A stretch of 64,000 nucleotides of DNA from Lawsonibacter hominis (GTDB lineage Bacteria; Bacillota; Clostridia; Oscillospirales; Oscillospiraceae), in NCBI RefSeq assembly GCF_014287895.1, contig NZ_JACOPP010000004.1:1-64000 (forward strand), in the 5' to 3' direction. Under the pieces are notes generated by a model. That model saw only the letters and a program-made list of their open reading frames with translations, had not been told where the DNA came from and did not search any database. Of this stretch, positions 7,467 through 16,490 are shown piece after piece (positions within the stretch are counted from its first letter, which is position 1; every line of letters starts with the position of its first letter). Position numbers and translations under genes: made by a program.

Positions 7467-10400
7467 CTATTCAAATAGGACGGTCAGCTCTTCGAGCTTT
7501 TTCTCACGGAGCCGGGACGCGAGGGCGGACGGCAGGAGGGGGCGGGAGAACTCATGGCTGCCGCAGACAAGCCGTCCGGGCCTTGCGCCGTCCGGGCCAT
7601 AGGTGTGCCTTCCTGACGGGTTGACGTATGAAAACCGGCAGCCGAGATAGCGGAAGCTGAGGGTTCCGTCCTCCCTGAACAGCCAGCCCGGCAGCACGGG
7701 CTCCACGGCGAAAGCGAGCTGTCCGCCTTCCATGTAAAACAACTTGTCGCCCAGGAACATGCGCAGGCACAGAGTGATGACCTCGGCCGCCGCTCCGCTC
7801 AGCCGGCCGACGAAGCCCCTGCCGGCCAGCTCCGCGTCCGGGTTTGCCGACGACACGATGTACGACGAGTTTTCAAGCGTGCTGCGCCCGTATCGGGCCG
7901 GGTCAAAAAACGGCGGAAGCACGGTCCTCATACGCTCGAACAGCTCGGAGTACAGACCGGCGTCCAGCATCGACAGCAGATATTTGAACTCGGCGTGGGG
8001 GAAGATGCTCTCCCGCTCAAAGACGCCCGGCGTAAAGGCCGTTATGCGCCCCAACTCCGGGCTTTCTCCGTGCAGCGGCGCGCAGAGACGGTACATTTTG
8101 AGTTCGCGTTCATAGAGCGGGCTTTCCTCGACCAGGTGATGTATTCTCGGAGCCTCGTCCGGGAAAACGCGCATGAGCTTCGCCTGACCCTCCAGGAACA
8201 GCGGCAGCGGACGGCTTTCCACCGCCGCGACGGTATCCTCGGACGGCAGAGCGCCCTCGACGGCAGGCTCGTTTATAAAATAGGTGTCGAGCAGGCCGGA
8301 GCTGTTTTTTGCCCGCCGCAGGCCGTTTTGAACGAGCTCTTCAAGCCCGCGGACAATGTTCAGGAGCTCCTCGCGCGTCACATTCTCGCTCCCGCCGCCG
8401 AGCTCCCCGGAGTATACCCTGGCCCGCCACTTCTCCCGCAGCTTCAGCGACGCGAGCCAGAACTCCAGGGACGGCGCGCGGCAAAAGTCAAACCTGTGCA
8501 GCAGGCCGTTCAATCTGCGGGCAAAGCCGATGAACTCGGACGGGAACTCCACCTCCGGCAGGTCACACCAGCCCCGCAGCCTTCGCAGGAGAAGAAGCAG
8601 GTCCGCACATTCGGACGAGCTGCTTCCAAACAGCCCCGGCAGGCCGTTGAGCGCGTCATTCCAGCCGGGCTTGCCCGCCTCCATCTCCATACCGGTCTGC
8701 CTGGGGTCAAGGGTGGCGCATTTGAGGACGGCGAGGAAAAACAGCTTGGCGTAAACGCTCGTCTCCGGCGCACCGGAGGCAGGGAGGGCCGCTTCCCTGA
8801 CCGCCTCATACTGGCGCAGGCCCCGGTCGGAGGCTGTGAGCCGCTCGCGCAAGGGACGGAGCCTCGCCCCCGCCTCCGGCCAACCGACTCGGGAGAAAAA
8901 CAGCAGTCTGTCCCGCGACTCCGGGTACATTTTCAGGTAGTTGTCCACAAGTTCCGGCACATAGGTCCAGTGGTCTATCCAATAGCCGTCGCCGAACTCA
9001 TAGTGCGCCCGGTATTCGCACAGGGGGCAGAGCCTGGCGGTCAGCTCGTCCGCGTCCGCATATCCGGCGGAGCGCAGCTCGCTCCACAGCTCTCCGGCGC
9101 TCAGGCCCGCGGAGAGCTTTTCTATTATCGCCTCCCCGCCGCGGAGCAGCTCCGCCGCCGCGCCCCGGCCTTCGGGCCCGAGGACGAGCCGCGAGGGATG
9201 TATCTCAAGCGGGTTGTATCCGTCCGGCTGGATGAGGCCGAGAAATTCCAGAACTTCGCTCTCGCCCGCTTCGGGGAACAGCAGCACGTCGCTGCGGCGG
9301 TTCTGGCATACGTCGCGGAAATTGCCGTCGCCCTGCGAATAGTGCGAGGCCTGAAGCCGGAAGTAGTTGTAGTCGCGCTCCAAATCGCCGTGCCTGCGGC
9401 CGTACAGGTGCAGCAGCCTGCCTCCCAGCGTAACGGGCCAGCCGCCGCGCAGGGCGTTATCCAGCAGGCACTGGCGCACATAGGCGTCGAACAGAGGCTC
9501 TGCTGTCTCGAGCTCGAGGGCCGAGGCCGGCTCCAAGACCACCTGCTCCGAGAGCGCGTGTTTGCCGTCGCACCAGGCCTTGTCCGTAAATTTATGTGTG
9601 TAGAGCGCTGCCTGCTCCGCGCTGTCCGCGCTCCCGGCAAAGGCGTCTATCACCGCCTCCCCGCCTGGCGCGAGGGAAAACTCGCCCAGAGCCATGGCGC
9701 ATGGGATGCCGTCGCGGGCGTCCGAGGGCGCTCCGCCCATGTCGAAGCCGGCCTCGTAGAAGCGCGCGGGCCTGCCCAGCGCCGTGTCGGGGCCGAACAG
9801 TCGCACGGGGTCGCAGACGAGCTTCATGGCCCGGCCCCCGCTTGAGGCAAAGTAGAAGTTCTTCCGGCGCACGCTCCCCACCCTGGCCGTGTTCTCCGTC
9901 GTCGTGCGCGAGGAGAAGAGGGCGGCGCCGCTCCCGTCGAGCCGGGCGTCAAAATAGCTCTTGAGCAGGTTTGCCATCTCGCGGAACTCGCGGTTGCGTA
10001 TGCCCGCCGGTATCACCCGCGCCATGCCGTCGGCAAGCCTGAACGTTATGCTGCCGCCGCCGGTGTTCCGTACCGTCACCCGGCGCATGAGCGCGCCCAT
10101 GTCCTCGCCGGGCAGGATGCGGTATTCGACGCGGACTTCGATGTCGCTCGGCTCGTGCAGGGCCCTGAGCTCCAGCGCCGCGCGGCTGACGCGCAGCTCC
10201 TGCTTTTGGGCCGGGTCGTCGGGCGCAAAGGGCTCGAAGCAGCGTCCCCCGCAGCTTATGAAGGTGCGGAAGCCCTTCCTCGCCGTGTCCTCATACGCCG
10301 TCACGGCCGGGACGTATTCCATCATCGCGCCGTCGCGCTCCCCCGCGCCGAAGGACGCCACGCCCTGGCCGCGGCTCACATAAAAGCACCACAGCGGAAC

Positions 10401-10499
10401 CCCGCGGAGCCCGGCGACGCCGGGCAGCAGCCCGGAAAAGGGTGGCTCCCGGTTGTAATCCCGGAGCACAAAGACGTCGCCGTCAAAGCAGCAGTCCAC
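7467..10499 (-). CDS. GH94/GH149/GH161-type beta-glucan phosphorylase (putative)
   Basis: A 1010-aa cytoplasmic protein without signal peptide. It shows DLERDYNYF and YSQGDGNFRDV (about 372-397) followed by QNRRSDV and LIQPDGYNPL, a pattern of large inverting phosphorylases with an (alpha/alpha)6 barrel. Length and motif best recall the GH161/GH149 beta-1,3-oligoglucan phosphorylases, but GH94 cannot be excluded. It would split imported oligoglucosides with phosphate to glucose-1-phosphate. It starts with GTG one base after the GH30 stop, with GGAGG overlapping that stop. Together with GH5 and GH30 genes it supports beta-1,3/1,6-glucan as substrate; the linkage is inferred. Confidence 0.65.
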   Translation of the reverse strand: MDCCFDGDVFVLRDYNREPPFSGLLPGVAGLRGVPLWCFYVSRGQGVASFGAGERDGAMMEYVPAVTAYEDTARKGFRTFISCGGRCFEPFAPDDPAQKQELRVSRAALELRALHEPSDIEVRVEYRILPGEDMGALMRRVTVRNTGGGSITFRLADGMARVIPAGIRNREFREMANLLKSYFDARLDGSGAALFSSRTTTENTARVGSVRRKNFYFASSGGRAMKLVCDPVRLFGPDTALGRPARFYEAGFDMGGAPSDARDGIPCAMALGEFSLAPGGEAVIDAFAGSADSAEQAALYTHKFTDKAWCDGKHALSEQVVLEPASALELETAEPLFDAYVRQCLLDNALRGGWPVTLGGRLLHLYGRRHGDLERDYNYFRLQASHYSQGDGNFRDVCQNRRSDVLLFPEAGESEVLEFLGLIQPDGYNPLEIHPSRLVLGPEGRGAAAELLRGGEAIIEKLSAGLSAGELWSELRSAGYADADELTARLCPLCEYRAHYEFGDGYWIDHWTYVPELVDNYLKMYPESRDRLLFFSRVGWPEAGARLRPLRERLTASDRGLRQYEAVREAALPASGAPETSVYAKLFFLAVLKCATLDPRQTGMEMEAGKPGWNDALNGLPGLFGSSSSECADLLLLLRRLRGWCDLPEVEFPSEFIGFARRLNGLLHRFDFCRAPSLEFWLASLKLREKWRARVYSGELGGGSENVTREELLNIVRGLEELVQNGLRRAKNSSGLLDTYFINEPAVEGALPSEDTVAAVESRPLPLFLEGQAKLMRVFPDEAPRIHHLVEESPLYERELKMYRLCAPLHGESPELGRITAFTPGVFERESIFPHAEFKYLLSMLDAGLYSELFERMRTVLPPFFDPARYGRSTLENSSYIVSSANPDAELAGRGFVGRLSGAAAEVITLCLRMFLGDKLFYMEGGQLAFAVEPVLPGWLFREDGTLSFRYLGCRFSYVNPSGRHTYGPDGARPGRLVCGSHEFSRPLLPSALASRLREKKLEELTVLFE

Positions 10500-10500
10500 G

Positions 10501-11844
10501 TCAGGCCTCCTCTCCGCCTATGAGCAGGGTGCTTATGCTGTGCTCCGGAAAGACGGCCTCGGCCAGCTTTCCGTGCAGGCGGACGAAGCCCCTTTTCTCC
10601 TCATCCGAGGTGTTCAGCGCCACGGCGGCTATGGAGCCGTCGGGATTGAACGCGGCGCAGAAGCCCAGGTCATTGTCATAACAGGTGGTGCCGATGCGCA
10701 CCGCCCCGGGACGGATGTAGCGGGAGAAGTGCCGGATATAGCTGTAACTGAGATTGTACTTGAGCTCGCCTGCGACGATGTCCGCCATTATCGGCGCGTC
10801 GCAGTAGTTGCCCTTGTGATTCGGGCCGCCGCTCATGTCCAGCAGCACATTCCAGTCGAAAAAGGCGTTCAGGCCGGCGTTGAAGCTGTGCAGGATCTCC
10901 CGCGCATAGCGCTCCGCGTTCGCGGTCTGCGCGCCGTGCGAGCCCTTTGAATACTCTATGCAGCCTTCCGTGAACATGAGCAGCTTGTCCGGGTACTTCC
11001 GGCGCACGAGCCTGAGCGCGTCGAAGTGGTCCCCGCCGTACCAGTGGAAGCCCGCCGCGCCAGCGCAGGCGTTTGCCTCGGGGTCGGAGCAGATGGCGTC
11101 CACGCGGTCGAAGAGGCGCTCCTTGTTGTGGTCCCATATCGTGAGCACGACGTTCCCGAGTCCCTGCCTTCGCAGCTCCGGGGCGAGGAAGCCGAGCAGG
11201 AAGTCCCGTTCCTCCTCCGGCGTGTATCGGCAGGATTCCCAGCTCTGGACGGCGTTCGGCTCATTCTGCACAGACATGGCGAAGACGCCGTATCCGCGCC
11301 GTCTGTACTCCAGCGCGTACCTGCACATATACCTGGCCCAGCGTCCGCAGTATTCGGGGCGCAGCTTTCCGCCGCCGGTGCGCTCCGCGCTGTCCTTCAT
11401 ATACGCCGGGGGCGACCAGGGCGAGAGCATCAGCTTGAGCCCCGGACAGGCCCGGACTATGTCGTCCAGCATGGGGAAGATGTACTTGCCCGGGCGCTCA
11501 AGCGAAAAGCGCTCAAGCGCCGCGTCATCCTCCAGCGCGTCCGCGCAGTAGGGCTCCGTCGAAAAGTCGCAGCTGTCGATATGGCTCCTGGCCAGCGTAT
11601 AGCCCAGCCCCTCCTCCCCGTAGCAGGCCCCGACGACTTCGGCCCGGAGCTCGGGGGCCAGAGTGGAGTACACATACGCCGCGGAGTCGGTGACGGCTCC
11701 GCCGAAGCCGAGGAAGGTCTGAAAGCGTTCCTCCGGATACAGGTTGAGGATGAGTTCCTCCCGGTTCGCGGCGTCCGGATGAAAAGAGGTGCGGCAAACC
11801 GCGGCGCGGCCCGCCGCCCCGCCGGATGTGGTCATTATTTTCAT
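10501..11844 (-). CDS. GH30 beta-glucosidase/glucosylceramidase-family hydrolase
   Basis: A 447-aa protein without signal peptide, so intracellular. Seen: FLGFGGAVTDSAAY near residue 45, LMLSPWSPPAYMK near 140, acid/base VQNEPNAVQSWESC near 195, GFHWYGGDHFD, and nucleophile FTEGC near 290. These are classical GH30 landmarks; bacterial GH30 members include beta-1,6-glucanases and beta-glucosidases. It overlaps the upstream GH5 by 4 bp (ATGA), so it is translationally coupled. Likely role: removing beta-1,6 or terminal beta-glucosyl units from imported oligosaccharides. Confidence 0.85.
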   Translation of the reverse strand: MKIMTTSGGAAGRAAVCRTSFHPDAANREELILNLYPEERFQTFLGFGGAVTDSAAYVYSTLAPELRAEVVGACYGEEGLGYTLARSHIDSCDFSTEPYCADALEDDAALERFSLERPGKYIFPMLDDIVRACPGLKLMLSPWSPPAYMKDSAERTGGGKLRPEYCGRWARYMCRYALEYRRRGYGVFAMSVQNEPNAVQSWESCRYTPEEERDFLLGFLAPELRRQGLGNVVLTIWDHNKERLFDRVDAICSDPEANACAGAAGFHWYGGDHFDALRLVRRKYPDKLLMFTEGCIEYSKGSHGAQTANAERYAREILHSFNAGLNAFFDWNVLLDMSGGPNHKGNYCDAPIMADIVAGELKYNLSYSYIRHFSRYIRPGAVRIGTTCYDNDLGFCAAFNPDGSIAAVALNTSDEEKRGFVRLHGKLAEAVFPEHSISTLLIGGEEA

Positions 11845-13343
11845 AGCTCAAATACCTCTATATAATCCAAAAGCGCCTCGCCCGACACACAGGTCAGGGT
11901 GAGCTTTCCGTCCAGTTCGACAAAGGCCCCGCCGCCTTCGCGCTCCAAGCTCACGAGTCCGGAGCCGCCGTCTGCCCACAGCCCGCCGGGAGCTGAGGCC
12001 GACACCCGCACCCGGATCCTGCCGGAGCAGGCGACACGGTAGGTCACGCTGTCTCCCTCCCGCAGCTTCACGAGCATGCGCTCGCTCTCGGGCTGAGGCT
12101 CCCCGCCGTAGCGGCGGAAATCCGGCGCGCCCGTGTGTCCGTCGGCAAAAATTATCGTGACGGGCGAGGTGGGGCGGAAGTCCGCCCCGGCGCCCCGGGG
12201 CCCGGATACCCGACACCCGTCGAAGGCTTCGGCGGGTATGCGTACCGGCGGGCGCCGGCAGAGCGCCGAGAGGACGTCCCGGCGTATCTCTGCGCGGCCT
12301 ATGCAGGCGAGGAAGTCGTTGAAAATCTCCTGCGGCCTCGCGGGAGGCTCGCCTCCGTCCAGAAAATCCAGCAGCTCGCCCCAGCGCTCGGGCTCGGGGA
12401 ACACGGAGACGGAGTTCGGCGTCGCCATTTTCTTGTAGGACCAGAAGCTCCAGCTTATGCCGAGCCTGTCCAGCAGCGGGAACATGGCGGCGTACCAGTC
12501 CAGGTTGTTCTCGCCCGACTCGCCGCAATAGAGCGGCAGCTCCAGCCGCCGGGCCGTACCGAGAAAACCGCCGAGGCTCTCCTCGTCGGGCGTGCTCCAG
12601 TACTTGTGGAACTGGAGCACGAGGTTTTCCGGCAGGTCCTCTCTCTCCAGCGCGTCGAACACGGAGAAGTCGGTCGCCCAGTGTGCGCCCTCCCAGATGA
12701 CGATGCGCTCCGGGTCGGCGCGCCTTACGGCCTCCGTGATCCGCAGGTAAAGGGGGACAAGCCGGCCGTTATGCTCCGCGTCCTTCCTTATGAGCGGCTC
12801 GTTGAGCAGGTCGAAGCCCGCCACGGCCGCTTCGCCGCGGTACCTGGCCGCGAGCAGCGCCCAGAGTGCGCACAGCTCGTCCCGGTGTTCCGGGCGCATG
12901 AAGAGCTCTGGCAAATCCCGCTCACTGTCGTCAATATTCTGCCCCGTCTGCCCGCCGGGCGCGGCATGCATGTCGAGTATCGCGTACACCCCGTGTTTCC
13001 CGCACCAGCGGACGCAGTCGTCTATGCACCGGAGGTACCCCGGCTCCCTCAGGTGCCGGGCGTTGAACGGCAGCCTCACCGAGTTGAAACCGTTTTGGGC
13101 CGCTAGACGGATATCGGCCTCGGTTATGTAGGAGCCGTAGTACCGCTCCCAGAACGAGGCCGCGTATTCCGCGCCGCAGAGTTTTTCAATAAGGGCCTCT
13201 ATGCGGCGGGGGCGGTCGCACTTCGTGTAGAACCTCCACATGTAGCCCTCGGGCAGCAGCCAGCCGCCCAGGCCGAAGCCGCGCAGCAGCACGGGGACGC
13301 CGCCCGCCGTCAGGCGGCCTTTTTCAACGTACAGCCTTTCCAT
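11841..13343 (-). CDS. Cytoplasmic GH5 exo-beta-glucanase-like hydrolase
   Basis: A 500-aa protein lacking a signal peptide. The start resembles exo-1,3-beta-glucanases (GFGLGGWLLPEGYMW near 23-37, YITEADI, GFNSVRLPFN). Acid/base Glu is in LLNEPLI near 181 and the nucleophile in YCGESGEN near 274. The last ~120 residues form a separate beta-rich region with alternating glycine and valine, possibly a carbohydrate-binding module. It begins 4 bp after the permease stop, using AAAGGGG as ribosome site. Without a secretion signal it should act on imported oligosaccharides, unlike the secreted GH5 at the operon end. Confidence 0.8.
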   Translation of the reverse strand: MERLYVEKGRLTAGGVPVLLRGFGLGGWLLPEGYMWRFYTKCDRPRRIEALIEKLCGAEYAASFWERYYGSYITEADIRLAAQNGFNSVRLPFNARHLREPGYLRCIDDCVRWCGKHGVYAILDMHAAPGGQTGQNIDDSERDLPELFMRPEHRDELCALWALLAARYRGEAAVAGFDLLNEPLIRKDAEHNGRLVPLYLRITEAVRRADPERIVIWEGAHWATDFSVFDALEREDLPENLVLQFHKYWSTPDEESLGGFLGTARRLELPLYCGESGENNLDWYAAMFPLLDRLGISWSFWSYKKMATPNSVSVFPEPERWGELLDFLDGGEPPARPQEIFNDFLACIGRAEIRRDVLSALCRRPPVRIPAEAFDGCRVSGPRGAGADFRPTSPVTIIFADGHTGAPDFRRYGGEPQPESERMLVKLREGDSVTYRVACSGRIRVRVSASAPGGLWADGGSGLVSLEREGGGAFVELDGKLTLTCVSGEALLDYIEVFEL

Positions 13344-13347
13344 GCCG

Positions 13348-14178
13348 TCACCCCTTTAGCGCGCCTTCGGATATGCCCCGAAGTATCTGCTTCTGGAAAA
13401 AGGCGTAGAACACGATGACGGGCAGCGCGGCTATAATAAGCGCGCTGAGTATCGCCGTCCAGTCGCTGCTGTACTGGCCGAAGAGCGTGTTTGTGGAGAG
13501 CAGCAGAGTGTATTTCTTGTTGTCCGAGATGACTATGAGCGGCAGGAGGAAGTCGTTCCAGACCCAGAGGACATTGGTTATGCAGACCGTGGCGGTGATC
13601 GGCTTGAGCAGCGGAAATACCATGTACCGGAACACCTGGAGCTGCCCGCAGCCATCCATCTCCGCCGCCTCCTCGAGCTCCTGAGGGATGCCTTTTACAA
13701 AGCCGTGATACAGAAACACCGCCATGCTCACACCGAGGCCCGCGTAAACGAGCGAGAGCCCGAGCAGGGAATTTTTCAGCTTGAGGGCGAGGATGACGCG
13801 GTATATGGGTATCATGATGGAGCTGAAGGGGATGAGCATTGAAAACACGAAAAGCCCGAAGATGAACTTGGACAGGCGCGTCTTCGTCCTGCACAGCTTC
13901 CAGCCGGCCAGGGAGGAGAAGAGTATGATGAGCGTCACGCTCACGCCGGAGAGCAGGACGGTGTTGCCCAGGCTGCGGAAATAGTGCATCTTGTCCAGCG
14001 TGCGGGCGTAGTTTTCAAAGCTCAGCGATTGGGGCAGGGAGAGGACGTTTGTCAGCAGCTCGCCGTTTGTCTTGAAGGAGTTCATGAGCGCCAGCAGCAG
14101 CGGTGCGAGCCAGAACAGCGCCCCGATGATGAGCAGGAGATGCACGAGGGCTCCTCCCAGTTTCCTGCGTCTTTTCAC
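13348..14178 (-). CDS. Carbohydrate ABC transporter permease (MalG/CUT1 type)
   Basis: A 276-aa inner-membrane protein with about six hydrophobic segments. The cytoplasmic EAA loop reads EAAEMDGCGQLQVFRYMVFP near 180-199, the contact site for the ATPase. It starts with GTG inside the stop of the preceding permease (GTGA overlap), so the two are coupled. No ATPase gene lies in this locus, so the pair probably uses a shared MsmX-type ATPase encoded elsewhere, as is common for CUT1 systems in this phylum. Confidence 0.9.
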   Translation of the reverse strand: MKRRRKLGGALVHLLLIIGALFWLAPLLLALMNSFKTNGELLTNVLSLPQSLSFENYARTLDKMHYFRSLGNTVLLSGVSVTLIILFSSLAGWKLCRTKTRLSKFIFGLFVFSMLIPFSSIMIPIYRVILALKLKNSLLGLSLVYAGLGVSMAVFLYHGFVKGIPQELEEAAEMDGCGQLQVFRYMVFPLLKPITATVCITNVLWVWNDFLLPLIVISDNKKYTLLLSTNTLFGQYSSDWTAILSALIIAALPVIVFYAFFQKQILRGISEGALKG

Positions 14179-15053
14179 AGCTCCGCCTCCCTCGACTTCA
14201 TCACCCGGAGCTGGATGAGCGTTATTATGAGGACGATGACAAACAGGATGGTGGACTTCGCCGTGGCGTAGCCGTAGCGTATGTTGCCGCGGAAGGCCTC
14301 CTCATAGATGTTCATGGCGACAGACTGCGTGGCCCGCCCCGGCCCGCCGCCCGTGAGAGCGTAGATGACGTCGAACACCTGAAAGCCCGAGTTCAGCGTC
14401 CAGAACACGCATATGGTCACGGCCGGGAGGATGAGCGGCAGCGTCACCCGGAAGAAGCACTGCCTGGAGTTGGCTCCCGCAAGCTCGGCGGACTCAAGGA
14501 GGTCCTTCGGCACGCCCTGGAGCGCCGCCATGTAGATTATCATGAGATAGCCCACCGTGGCCCAGGAGGCGACTATGATGATGGCCGCGAAGGAATACCT
14601 GGGGTCGCCTATCCAGGAGTGGTCGAGGAATTTCATGCCCCAGTTGTCGGCCATGTAGTAGAGCACCTTCGTGAAGATGAACATCCACATGTAGCCGCCG
14701 ATGACCATGCTTATCATGTTCGGCATGTAAAAAATCGTGCGGTATACCCCGCGTCCGCGCCTGCGGCTTTCGATGGCTACGGCCAGCGCCAGAGCGGCCG
14801 TGTTGGCAACTGCGACCATGACGGCGACATATTTCAGCGTGAACCATACCGACTGCCAGAAATACTTGTCCCTGAACGCCGCAATAAAATTGTCAAAGAG
14901 CACGAATTCATAGTCTTTGCTCAGGCCGTTCCAGTCCGTCATCGCATAGCCGATGCCCGCGACGGCCGGATAGAGCTTGAATACAAGGTAGACAACGAGC
15001 GCCGGGGCGCAGAACAGCAGCAGCCTCAGATTGGCCCTCTTGGTTCCGCTCAA
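14175..15053 (-). CDS. Carbohydrate ABC transporter permease (MalF/UgpA type)
   Basis: A membrane permease of about 292 aa with six hydrophobic segments and an EAA-like loop (ESAELAGANSRQCFFRVTLP near 185-204). The start is uncertain: the GGAGGT ribosome site is 7 nt before a TTG at 15053, while a GTG at 15062 overlaps that site. The TTG is preferred. It follows the binding protein after a stable intercistronic hairpin and is coupled to the second permease. Confidence 0.88.
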   Translation of the reverse strand: MSGTKRANLRLLLFCAPALVVYLVFKLYPAVAGIGYAMTDWNGLSKDYEFVLFDNFIAAFRDKYFWQSVWFTLKYVAVMVAVANTAALALAVAIESRRRGRGVYRTIFYMPNMISMVIGGYMWMFIFTKVLYYMADNWGMKFLDHSWIGDPRYSFAAIIIVASWATVGYLMIIYMAALQGVPKDLLESAELAGANSRQCFFRVTLPLILPAVTICVFWTLNSGFQVFDVIYALTGGGPGRATQSVAMNIYEEAFRGNIRYGYATAKSTILFVIVLIITLIQLRVMKSREAEL

Positions 15054-15078
15054 GCCGAACACCTCCGTACATGAGATA

Positions 15079-15104
15079 GAAGGGCGGGTCGCGGCCCGCC
15101 CTTC
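15079..15104 (-). promoter_or_regulatory. Intercistronic hairpin between binding protein and permease
   Basis: GAAGGGCGGG/CCCGCCCTTC forms a perfect 10-bp stem with a 6-nt loop in the 64-bp gap after the binding-protein gene. No T-run follows on the minus strand, so it more likely protects the upstream mRNA 3' end than terminates. Confidence 0.6.
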
Positions 15105-15117
15105 CGGAAAAATTCTG

Positions 15118-16410
15118 TCAGCCGGCTATCGTCTGAGCATACACCTCGTCAAGCCTCTGGATCATCTCATCCTTGGTCACGCTGCCGACGTAGTACTCCT
15201 GGAGCAGCCTGCCCTGCTCATCGGTGACGGCGGAGGGCAGCACCAGGTCCTTATAACAGCGCCCCTCGGAGACATAGGCCGAAGCGTCCGCCACCCAGCT
15301 CGCGGGCTCATATGTGTGGCAGGTGGCCAGAGGGTTGAAGGAGCAGCTCTCGAAGAGCGCGGAGGAGTCGGCGTCGTCCAGGACGTAGTTCGCAAACTTG
15401 AGCGCGAGGTCCATCTCATCGCTGGACGGGTGGACGGCCAGGGTGGTCGATACGGAGAGATTGACCCTGGTGCAGTCCACGTTGTTGTTTATGGGCAGGG
15501 CGAACACGCCGAGCTGCATGTCCGGGTTCGTCGTCATGATGGTCCCGGAGGCCCAGGTGCCCTGCACGAACATGGCGGCCTCGCCGTTTGCGAAGGCGGC
15601 GGCGCCCGCCTCGGAGCCCTGCTCCATCGCGCGGTCCGTGCCGTGCTGCATGATGAGGTCAATGACATCGAAAATCTCGGCCATCTCGGTGTAGGAGCCC
15701 TCGCCGGCATTCATCCTGTCCACCCAGTCGGGGACCTCGCCGGAGACCTTGCCGCCCAGCGTCAGCGCGGTCATGAGCTGCGGCACCCACTGCTCTTGGA
15801 AGGCCAGCATGAAGGGGGTATAGCCGTTTTCTTCCAGCACGGCGACGACATTTTTGAGTTCGTCCAGCGTATTCGGGACCTCGAGGCCGCACTCCTCAAA
15901 GATGGCCTTGTTGTACAGCGGGCCCCAGGCCTGGCTCTCGATGGGCACGCCCAGGAGTTTGCCGTCGTAGGTCACCATGGCGGCCACGTCGGGATAGATT
16001 TTCTCAGCCAGCGCCTCGCCGGAGAGGTCCGCGAGGTGCCCCGCGTCGTAGTAGGCGGCTATATTGTTGCTGTGCAGCGTGAAGAGGTCGGGCGCGTCGT
16101 CGCCGGTCAGCCTCGTCTGGAGCACGCTCTCATAGTCGCCGGAGCTGGGCATCTCGAGATTTATGGTGAGCTTGATGTTCTCCTCCGCCAGCATCTTTTC
16201 CTCAAACTGCTTGCAGTAGGTCTCCCACTGGTCCATGAACTGCGGGAAGCTCATCATTATGTCGAGCTCGGCCTCCACTGGCTCCTCGCTTACGGGCTCG
16301 CCGCTGTCGGCAGGCGGCTCCGAGCTGCCGACAGGCTCCGACGGCTCTCCGCATGCCGCAAGCGCCAAGAGCATGCACAGCGCCAAAAACAGTGCCAGGT
16401 ACTTTTTCAT
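15118..16410 (-). CDS. Extracellular sugar-binding lipoprotein (CUT1 family 1 SBP)
   Basis: A 430-aa lipoprotein: the signal sequence ends in LALAACGEP with a lipobox (LAAC) near residue 20, then an acidic Ser/Pro/Glu-rich linker to about 45. The mature part resembles family 1 solute-binding proteins (LTGDDAPDLFTLHSN, AAFANGEAAMFVQGTWASG). It captures oligosaccharides outside the cell for the two downstream permeases. AAGGAGGATACACA is the ribosome site. A possible promoter upstream on the minus strand is TTGCAC-17 bp-TAATCA (16448-16476 region), close to a small dyad AGCAT/ATGCT at 16484-16498 that could bind the adjacent regulator. Confidence 0.88.
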   Translation of the reverse strand: MKKYLALFLALCMLLALAACGEPSEPVGSSEPPADSGEPVSEEPVEAELDIMMSFPQFMDQWETYCKQFEEKMLAEENIKLTINLEMPSSGDYESVLQTRLTGDDAPDLFTLHSNNIAAYYDAGHLADLSGEALAEKIYPDVAAMVTYDGKLLGVPIESQAWGPLYNKAIFEECGLEVPNTLDELKNVVAVLEENGYTPFMLAFQEQWVPQLMTALTLGGKVSGEVPDWVDRMNAGEGSYTEMAEIFDVIDLIMQHGTDRAMEQGSEAGAAAFANGEAAMFVQGTWASGTIMTTNPDMQLGVFALPINNNVDCTRVNLSVSTTLAVHPSSDEMDLALKFANYVLDDADSSALFESCSFNPLATCHTYEPASWVADASAYVSEGRCYKDLVLPSAVTDEQGRLLQEYYVGSVTKDEMIQRLDEVYAQTIAG

Positions 16411-16490
16411 TGTGTATCCTCCTTTTCATTTTAGTCGCTTTTACCAATCGCTGATTAAAGAATACACAACTTTTGTGCAAATAGCATTAG

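Noticed and set aside
15031..16434. Long plus-strand frame across the binding-protein gene
   Set aside because: The minus strand encodes a clear lipoprotein with signal sequence and family 1 motifs; the plus frame is a shadow.
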